Assembly (NCBI RefSeq): GCF_900091445.1
Contig: NZ_LT607733.1
Location: forward strand, 1,319,501 to 1,383,500
DNA length: 64,000 nt
Origin: Micromonospora echinofusca
GTDB taxonomy: Bacteria > Actinomycetota > Actinomycetes > Mycobacteriales > Micromonosporaceae
Direction: 5' to 3'
Made by a program: the position numbers and the translations under genes. How positions within the stretch are numbered: position 1 is the first letter of the stretch; each line of letters begins with the position of its first letter. This document shows, one piece after another, positions 57,765-64,000 of the stretch. Below the pieces are notes generated by a model, which saw nothing but the letters and a program-made list of their open reading frames with translations, had not been told where the DNA came from and made no database searches.

Positions 57765-58973
57765 TCAGCTCGCCGTCGGCGGCGGGGTGTCGGCCCCGGG
57801 CAGGGCGAGCATCTGATCCAACGCCACCCGGGCGTGGTGCGCGGTGTCCGGGTCGACGGTGATCTGGTTGACCACCCGGCCGGCCACCAGTTCCTCCAGC
57901 GCCCAGACCAGGTGGGGCAGGTCGATCCGGTTCATGGTCGAGCAGTAGCAGACCGCCTTGTCCAGGAACATGATCTGCTTGTCCGGGTGGGCCAGCGCGA
58001 GCCGGCGGACCAGGTTCAGCTCGGTGCCGACCGCCCAGGCCGAGCCGGCCGGGGCCGCCTCGATGGCCTTGATGATGTATTCCGTCGAACCGACGAAGTC
58101 GGCGGCGGTGACCACCTCGTGCCGGCACTCCGGGTGGACCAGCACGTTCACGCCCGGCACCCGCGCCCGCACGTCCTCGACGCTGTCGAGGGTGAACCGG
58201 CCGTGCACCGAGCAGTGCCCGCGCCACAGGATCATCCGCGCGTCGCGCAGTTGCTGCGGGGTGAGCCCGCCGTTCGGCTTGTGCGGGTCGTAGAGGACGC
58301 AGTCGTCCAGCGCGAAGCCCATCTCGAGCACCGCCGTGTTGCGGCCGAGGTGCTGGTCGGGGAAGAAGAAGACCTTCGAGCCCTGCTGGTACGCCCACTC
58401 CAGCGCCCGTTTCGCGTTCGAGGAGGTGCAGACCACACCGCCGTTGCGACCCACGAAGCCCTTGATGTCCGCCGAGGAGTTCATGTACGTCACCGGGACG
58501 GTGTCGGCCGCGACGCCCAGTTCGGTGAGCACGTCCCAGGCCGTCTCGACCTGCGACAGCACCGCCATGTCCGCCATCGAGCAGCCGGCGGCCAGGTCGG
58601 GCAGGACGACCTTCTGCGCGTCCGAGGTGAGGATGTCGGCGCTCTCGGCCATGAAGTGCACGCCGCAGAAGACGATGTACTCCGCGTCGGGCCGGGCCGC
58701 CGCCTCGCGGGCCAGCTTGAACGAGTCGCCGGTCACGTCGGCGAACTGGATCACCTCGTCGCGCTGGTAGTGGTGCCCCAGCACGAAGACCTTGCTGCCC
58801 AGCGCCGCCTTCGCCGCCGTGGCCCGGGCCACCAGGTCCGGGTCGCTGGGCGCCGGCAGGTCACCCGGACACTCGACGCCGCGCTCCGTGGCGGGGTCGC
58901 TGCCCCGGCCGAGCAGCAACAGTGCCGTCGCGGTGTTGGAGGGTTCCACCCAGGTCGAAGTCACGTGCCCCAT
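57765..58973 (-). CDS. nadA: Quinolinate synthase
   Basis: A 402-residue [4Fe-4S] enzyme that condenses iminoaspartate with dihydroxyacetone phosphate in de novo NAD synthesis. VFVLGHHYQRDEVIQFADVT, IVFCGVHFMAESADIL, VVLPDLAAGCSMADM with the first cluster Cys, YMNSSADIKGFVGR and the last Cys in VCYCSTMNRIDLPHL are all present; the intermediate cluster Cys is probably in VHPECRHEVV. The start chosen is the ATG at 58973 (MGHVTSTWVEPSN); the GTG at 58964 is an alternative. nadB and nadC are not adjacent. The gene is divergent from glycerate kinase with 59 bases between starts. Confidence 0.95.
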   Translation of the reverse strand: MGHVTSTWVEPSNTATALLLLGRGSDPATERGVECPGDLPAPSDPDLVARATAAKAALGSKVFVLGHHYQRDEVIQFADVTGDSFKLAREAAARPDAEYIVFCGVHFMAESADILTSDAQKVVLPDLAAGCSMADMAVLSQVETAWDVLTELGVAADTVPVTYMNSSADIKGFVGRNGGVVCTSSNAKRALEWAYQQGSKVFFFPDQHLGRNTAVLEMGFALDDCVLYDPHKPNGGLTPQQLRDARMILWRGHCSVHGRFTLDSVEDVRARVPGVNVLVHPECRHEVVTAADFVGSTEYIIKAIEAAPAGSAWAVGTELNLVRRLALAHPDKQIMFLDKAVCYCSTMNRIDLPHLVWALEELVAGRVVNQITVDPDTAHHARVALDQMLALPGADTPPPTAS

Positions 58974-59032
58974 GGTCCCACAGTGCGGCCTCCCCGCAGC
59001 CTCCAGCGGTGTGTGCTGCCACACTGCTCGGC

Positions 59033-60172
59033 ATGCGCGTACTGCTCTGCCCGGACAAGTTCGCCGGTACGCTGCCGGCCCCGCAGGTCGCCGATGCCGT
59101 GGCCGCCGGCTGGCGGGAGGTCGCGCCCGACGACGACCTGCTCGTACGGCCTCTGTCGGACGGTGGGCCGGGCTTCCTCGACGTGCTCTCCGACGCCCTC
59201 GGCGGGCGCCGGATCCCGGTGCCGACCGTCGACCCGCTGGGCCGCCCGGCGGCCGGTGAGATCCTGCTCACCGACGGCGGTGCGACCGCGTGGCTGGAGA
59301 GCGCCCAGGCGTGCGGGCTGCACCTGCTCGACGCGGGCGAGCGCGACCCGAAGACCACCTCCTCGTACGGGCTGGGGGTGCTCGTCGCCGCCGCCGTGGA
59401 GGCCGGCGCCCGCACGGTCGTGATCGGGCTGGGCGGCTCCGGCACCAACGACGGCGGCGCGGGCATGCTGACCGCGCTCGGCGTGACCCCGCTGGACGAC
59501 GGCGGCCGGGCGCTGCCGTACGGCGGGGCCGCGCTCGCCGCGGTGCACGCCGTCGACGGCGCGCCCCGGCTGCGCGACGCCCGCCTGGTCGCCGCCACCG
59601 ACGTGGACAACCCGCTGCTGGGGCTGCACGGGGCGAGCAACGTGTTCGGCCCGCAGAAGGGCGCCGACCGGGCCGACGTGCTGTTGCTCGACGCCGCGCT
59701 GGAGCGCTTCGCCGCCGTGCTGGAGCGGGACCTGCCCGGCTGCCCCGAGCGGCTGGGCGCGCTGCCCGGCGGCGGCGCGGCCGGTGGGCTGGGCGCGGCC
59801 GTGCTGGCGCTGGGCGGGCACTGCGAGTCGGGCATCGGCCTGGTCACCCGGGCGATCGGGCTGGACACCACGCTCGACGCGGTCGATCTGGTGATCACGG
59901 GGGAGGGCTCGTTCGACCACCAGTCGCTGCGCGGCAAGGTGGTGGCCGGGGTGGCCGGCGCCGCCCGGGACCGGGGCGTGCCCTGCGTGGTGGTCGCCGG
60001 CCGGGTCAGCACCGGCCGGCGGGAGGCGGGGGCGGCCGGGGTAACCGACGCGTACAGCCTGGTGGATCACTTCGGGGGCGAGGAGCGTGGCGGGCTGGCC
60101 GCCGCGATGCAGCGCCCGGCCGAGGGGCTGCGGGCGCTCGGCACCCGGCTGGCCCGGCAGTGGAGCCGCTGA
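59033..60172 (+). CDS. Glycerate kinase (GlxK type)
   Basis: A 379-residue enzyme that phosphorylates D-glycerate. The family pattern is clear: MRVLLCPDKFAGTLPAPQVA, RPLSDGGPGFLDVLSDALGG, TTSSYGLGVLVAAAVEAG, IGLGGSGTNDGGAGMLTALG, VFGPQKGADRADVLLLD and ITGEGSFDHQSLRGKVVAGV. All conserved Asp/Lys positions look intact. The ATG at 59033 is directly at the first strand; no ribosome site is visible, so it may be leaderless. Role: entry of glycerate into glycolysis. No operon partner is evident. Confidence 0.93.
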   Translation: MRVLLCPDKFAGTLPAPQVADAVAAGWREVAPDDDLLVRPLSDGGPGFLDVLSDALGGRRIPVPTVDPLGRPAAGEILLTDGGATAWLESAQACGLHLLDAGERDPKTTSSYGLGVLVAAAVEAGARTVVIGLGGSGTNDGGAGMLTALGVTPLDDGGRALPYGGAALAAVHAVDGAPRLRDARLVAATDVDNPLLGLHGASNVFGPQKGADRADVLLLDAALERFAAVLERDLPGCPERLGALPGGGAAGGLGAAVLALGGHCESGIGLVTRAIGLDTTLDAVDLVITGEGSFDHQSLRGKVVAGVAGAARDRGVPCVVVAGRVSTGRREAGAAGVTDAYSLVDHFGGEERGGLAAAMQRPAEGLRALGTRLARQWSR

Positions 60173-60332
60173 CCGCCCCGTACGCCCCGCGCCCGACGAC
60201 GGCCCAGGTCACGCCGAACGGGTGGGGCCGGCCGGAGCGGCGTACCATCGGAACTGGACCACACCGGGAATGGCTGGGCGACAGGAGATGTTGGCCAGTG
60301 CGTCCGGACCCAACCGCGCAGGGAGATTTCAC

Positions 60333-60701
60333 GTGACCACGCCAGCGCAGACCGAGTCGACCGAGGCCAAGGCCCCCACGTCCGTCGTCCTCACCGACGT
60401 CGCGGCGCAGAAGGTCAAGGCCCTGATCGAGCAGGAGGGCCGCGACGACCTGCGGCTCCGGGTCGCCGTGCAGCCGGGCGGCTGCTCCGGCCTGCGGTAC
60501 CAGCTCTTCTTCGACGAGCGGTCGCTCGACGGTGACGTCGTCACCGACTACGACGGTGTCGGGGTCGTCGTCGACCGGATGAGCGCCCCCTACCTGGCCG
60601 GCGCCACCATCGACTTCGCCGACCGGATCGACGCCCAGGGATTCACCATCGACAACCCCAACGCGGGCAACTCCTGCGCCTGCGGCGACTCGTTCAGCTG
60701 A
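60333..60701 (+). CDS. erpA: A-type Fe-S cluster carrier/insertion protein
   Basis: A 122-residue HesB/IscA-family protein. VVLTDVAAQKVKALIEQEGR opens the domain, the first cluster Cys is in VQPGGCSGLRYQLFF and the other two in NAGNSCACGDSFS at the C-terminus. It delivers Fe-S clusters to client enzymes such as LipA and NadA, both encoded in this window. GGGAG lies seven bases before the GTG at 60333. A terminator hairpin follows. The cysteine desulfurase at 62143 could be a sulfur source, though a dedicated suf operon is more likely elsewhere. Confidence 0.93.
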   Translation: MTTPAQTESTEAKAPTSVVLTDVAAQKVKALIEQEGRDDLRLRVAVQPGGCSGLRYQLFFDERSLDGDVVTDYDGVGVVVDRMSAPYLAGATIDFADRIDAQGFTIDNPNAGNSCACGDSFS

Positions 60702-60719
60702 GCCGCACCTCCGCTGACC

Positions 60720-60753
60720 ACGGCGGGGCCGTCCTCCGGGGCGGCCCCGCCGT
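60720..60753 (+). terminator. erpA terminator
   Basis: ACGGCGGGGCCG (60720-60731) and CGGCCCCGCCGT (60742-60753) form a perfect 12-bp stem with a ten-base loop, 18 bases after the erpA stop. Confidence 0.8.
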
Positions 60754-60831
60754 CGTCGTTCGGCCCAGGAAGCGTCCGCGCGGTGGTGACCCGGGGCCGA
60801 CCGACAGGTCATCCTGAGGGGGCCGGACCGG

Positions 60832-61848
<1,017 letters not shown>

Positions 61849-61877
61849 CGCCGGCGCGGGTCGCTGTCGCCGGGCTG

Positions 61878-61903
61878 CCGGGGGTGGGTGAGAACACCCC
61901 CGG
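61878..61903. terminator. Bidirectional terminator between adenosine kinase and TusA genes
   Basis: CCGGGGGTG (61878-61886) and CACCCCCGG (61895-61903) form a perfect 9-bp stem with an eight-base loop, between convergent stops. Confidence 0.7.
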
Positions 61904-61912
61904 TGGCGCGGG

Positions 61913-62146
61913 TCAGTGGCGGCGGCGGACGTCGAACGCGGGGCCGTCGGTGCCCGTGATCGTGCCGAGGAACTCCTGGCCACGCATCCGGCACCACGCC
62001 GGGAGGTCCACCGCCGCGGCCGGATCGTCGGCGAGCACCCGCACCACCGTGCCGACGGGCAGCTCGGGCAGCCGCCTGGCCACCGCGATGACCGGCAGCG
62101 GGCAGCGCTGGCCGCGGCAGTCGAGGATCTCCGCCGGCGCCGTCAC
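61913..62146 (-). CDS. TusA-family sulfur carrier protein
   Basis: A 77-residue protein with the family signature DCRGQRCPLPVIAVARRL, whose Cys in CPxP carries persulfide sulfur, and LPVGTVVRVLADDPAAAVDL followed by WCRMRGQEF. The GTG at 62146 overlaps the stop of the cysteine desulfurase gene (GTGA), so the donor and acceptor of sulfur are translated together. The final target could be tRNA thiolation or a cofactor; unknown. Confidence 0.88.
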   Translation of the reverse strand: MTAPAEILDCRGQRCPLPVIAVARRLPELPVGTVVRVLADDPAAAVDLPAWCRMRGQEFLGTITGTDGPAFDVRRRH

Positions 62147-63294
62147 AGCCCCACCACCCCGGCCTCGGCCCGCAGCCCCGCCACGATGCCGGGCAGTTCG
62201 GTGAGGAACCTCTCGACGTCGGCCTCCGTCGTCTCCCGGTGCAGCGAGATCCGGACGTTGCCGTGCGAGAGCACCCCCATCGCCTCCAGCACGTGCGAGG
62301 GCCGCAGCGTCGACGACGTGCACGAGGAGCCCGAGGAGACGGCGAACCCGCGCCGGTCGAGCGCGTGCAGCAGGGCCTCCCCGTCGACGTAGAGGCAGGA
62401 GAAGGTCACCAGGTGTGGGAGACGGTGGTCGGGATCACCCACCACCTCCACGTCCGGCACCTCCGCCGCCACCCGGGCCCGGATCCGGGCCACCAGCGGC
62501 GTCAGCCGGGCCGCCTCGGCCGCCGCGTCGGCCGCCGCCGCGCGCAGGCTCGCCGCCGCCGCCACCACCGCCGGCAGGTTGAGCGCTCCCGGCGTACGCC
62601 CGGCCTCCCGGTCGTCGGCCGGCCAGGGCGACTCCCAGCGGGTGCCCTTGCGCACGACGAGCAACCCGACGCCGGGTGGCCCGCCCCACTTGTGCGCGCT
62701 GGCGGTCAGCACCGACCAGCCCGCCGGCACCGGGGCCCGGCCCACCAGCTGGGCGGCGTCCACGTACAGCGGCACCCCGGCCTCGGCGCACTCCCGCGCG
62801 GCCTCCGGCACCGGCTGGAGGGTGCCGACCTCGTGGCTGGCGGCGATCAGTGCGGCCAGCGCCACCCCCGGCGCCCGGACCGCCGCCGCCCAGCGGTCCA
62901 GGTCGAGCCGGCCCAGCCGGTCCACCGGTACGGACGTGGCCGCGCCACCCGCCGCGACGTGCCGCTCGGCGGCGTGCAGCACCGCCGAGTGCTCGATCGC
63001 GGAGTGCACCAGGGCGGGGCCGACGCGCCGCCGCCCGGCCAGGCCCCCCAGCACGGCCGAGTGCGCGGCCGTCGTACCGCTGGGGGTGAAGGAGAGTTCG
63101 TCGGCGCGCACGCCGAGCGTCTGCGCGCTCGCCTCGCGGGCGGCGTCGAGGAGTTGACGGGCCCGGCGCGCCTGCGTGTAGAGGCGGCCGGGGTCCGCCC
63201 AGCCGTCGTCGAGGGCCGCCAGCAGCGCCTGCCGGGCGACCGGGTGCAGCGGCGCGGCGGTGGCCGCGTCCAGGTAGACCGGGGATGCGCTCAC
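62143..63294 (-). CDS. Cysteine desulfurase (NifS/IscS-like)
   Basis: A 383-residue PLP enzyme that takes sulfur from cysteine. The PLP Lys is in LTASAHKWGGPPGVGLLVVR, the catalytic Cys in VSSGSSCTSSTLRPSHVLEA, and the N-terminus VYLDAATAAPLHPVARQALL and SHEVGTLQPV are typical, with the usual YLDNAAT changed to YLDAAT. The start is the GTG at 63294: TACGTT lies seven bases upstream, in keeping with a leaderless transcript, while the TTG at 63303 has nothing before it. It is coupled to the TusA gene and divergent from ctaC. Confidence 0.9.
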   Translation of the reverse strand: MSASPVYLDAATAAPLHPVARQALLAALDDGWADPGRLYTQARRARQLLDAAREASAQTLGVRADELSFTPSGTTAAHSAVLGGLAGRRRVGPALVHSAIEHSAVLHAAERHVAAGGAATSVPVDRLGRLDLDRWAAAVRAPGVALAALIAASHEVGTLQPVPEAARECAEAGVPLYVDAAQLVGRAPVPAGWSVLTASAHKWGGPPGVGLLVVRKGTRWESPWPADDREAGRTPGALNLPAVVAAAASLRAAAADAAAEAARLTPLVARIRARVAAEVPDVEVVGDPDHRLPHLVTFSCLYVDGEALLHALDRRGFAVSSGSSCTSSTLRPSHVLEAMGVLSHGNVRISLHRETTEADVERFLTELPGIVAGLRAEAGVVGL

Positions 63295-63301
63295 GGGAGC
63301 C

Positions 63302-63307
63302 AACGTA
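63302..63307 (-). promoter_or_regulatory. -10 element for leaderless cysteine desulfurase gene
   Basis: On the minus strand TACGTT is followed by seven bases and the GTG at 63294. Confidence 0.5.
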
Positions 63308-63484
63308 TCGCGCCGGTATGCCCAAGATCCCCCCGATGGGGGCCGACAACGACCCCAACACGGTCCAGCCCGTCATGGTCGAGTAATCTGCGACCGTCGG
63401 TGACGCCTTTGCCGCTGGTGCTGTCGCTCCGCAGGCGGAGGGCAGGGACGAAGACACCGCGGCGCGCTAGGGAGGCAGGACCAG

Positions 63485-64000
63485 GTGGTCGCAAGGAGTT
63501 CGGAGGTACGGCCGTCGGCCGTACGGCACAGCGCTTCCCCAGGAGCCGGTGGGCGCCGGGGACGTGGTGCCGGTCGGATCGCCGGGCTCGGTCTCGGCGG
63601 AGCGGCGCTGCTGGTCCTGCTCACGGGCTGCGACGTCGGCGCGGCGTTCGGCGGATTCGGCTGGCCGCAGGGCGGCATCACGCCCGAGTCGCGCCGGATG
63701 TACGACCTGTGGATCGCCTCGTGCATCGCGGCGCTCGCGGTCGGCGTCTTCGTGTGGGGCCTGATCTTCTGGTGCGTCGTGCGCTACCGCAAGCGGGGCA
63801 ACGAGCTGCCGGTGCAGACCCGTTACAACATGCCGATGGAGTTCCTCTACACCATCGCGCCGATCCTGATCGTCTCCGTGCTCTTCTACTACACGGCGAT
63901 CGTGCAGACCGACGTGGTGCGGACGACCAAGAACCCCGACGTCACGGTCGAGGTGGTCGCGTTCAAGTGGAACTGGCAGTTCAACTACCGCGACGGCCAG
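63485..64000 (+). CDS. ctaC: Cytochrome c oxidase subunit II, cut by window edge
   Basis: The frame from the GTG at 63485 is open to the window edge (172 codons seen). A lipoprotein-type signal (GLGLGGAALLVLLTGCDVGA, lipobox LTGC) is followed by GFGWPQGGITPESRRMYDLW, two membrane segments (IASCIAALAVGVFVWGLIFW; FLYTIAPILIVSVLFYYTA) and the start of the CuA domain (VVAFKWNWQFNYRDGQ). This matches actinobacterial CtaC of the aa3 oxidase in the bc1-aa3 supercomplex. GGGAGG precedes the start by about nine bases. CtaD and other subunits would be expected next, outside the window. Confidence 0.93.
   Translation, partial: MVARSSEVRPSAVRHSASPGAGGRRGRGAGRIAGLGLGGAALLVLLTGCDVGAAFGGFGWPQGGITPESRRMYDLWIASCIAALAVGVFVWGLIFWCVVRYRKRGNELPVQTRYNMPMEFLYTIAPILIVSVLFYYTAIVQTDVVRTTKNPDVTVEVVAFKWNWQFNYRDGQ

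Overview
The window is high-GC actinobacterial chromosome. GTG and TTG starts are common, long antisense frames stay open through real genes, and many genes have a TANNNT -10 hexamer 6-8 bases before the start codon, which suggests leaderless transcripts. A GlnR-type operator before glnA, an AdoK-like adenosine kinase, MptB-type mannosyltransferases, XRE/DUF397 gene pairs and WG-repeat, DUF4191 and DUF3043 proteins point to Micromonosporaceae, most likely Micromonospora or a close relative. This is inferred from protein families, not from a database search.

Layout. 1-4.6 kb: a cut-off membrane protein divergent from two tandem MptB-like mannosyltransferases. 4.7-9.4 kb: a PadR regulator with a membrane partner, glnA with an upstream GlnR box, an RDD protein and a DUF4191 protein. 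9.4-13.4 kb: lipoate synthesis (lipA, lipB) flanking a short archaeal-type aspartyl-tRNA synthetase that is preceded by a well-formed T-box leader with a GAC (Asp) specifier. 13.4-18.3 kb: a GT-C-like membrane protein, a secreted PHB-depolymerase-type esterase, a TIGR01777-type epimerase and a secreted M23 peptidase.

18.4-29.5 kb is the accessory region. A type I restriction-modification locus (hsdM-hsdS and hsdR, all on the minus strand) is split by about 4 kb of cargo. The cargo is a DUF6244 / CdiA-type tRNase / SitI3-type immunity cassette, an XRE-DUF397 pair and a divergent operon of three overlapping small genes. On the other side of hsdM lie remnants of a RloA/RloB pair.

29.5-47.6 kb returns to core functions: an LLM oxidoreductase, an LtrA-family protein, sucB-lpdA of the 2-oxoglutarate dehydrogenase complex, pepA, gcvT, a DUF2314-like protein, cobS and a CobU-CobT fusion, a transmembrane Ser/Thr kinase, an M50 protease and an aldo/keto reductase. 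47.6-53.4 kb is one gene for a 1931-residue WG-repeat protein with a huge Pro/Ala-rich N-terminal part. 53.8-64 kb: a WYL regulator divergent from a RidA protein across a palindrome, DUF3043, murA, nadA, glycerate kinase, the Fe-S carrier erpA, adenosine kinase, a TusA/cysteine desulfurase pair, and the start of ctaC (cytochrome c oxidase subunit II).

Two families of dispersed palindromes recur: a 21-bp-arm element at 6.2 kb and, inside the WG-protein gene, at 49.7 kb; and a GATCATGAAGTTGTTG-type hairpin at gene ends at 16.7 and 39.0 kb with a relative at 12.6 kb. No tRNA, rRNA, CRISPR array, transposase or integrase was seen.
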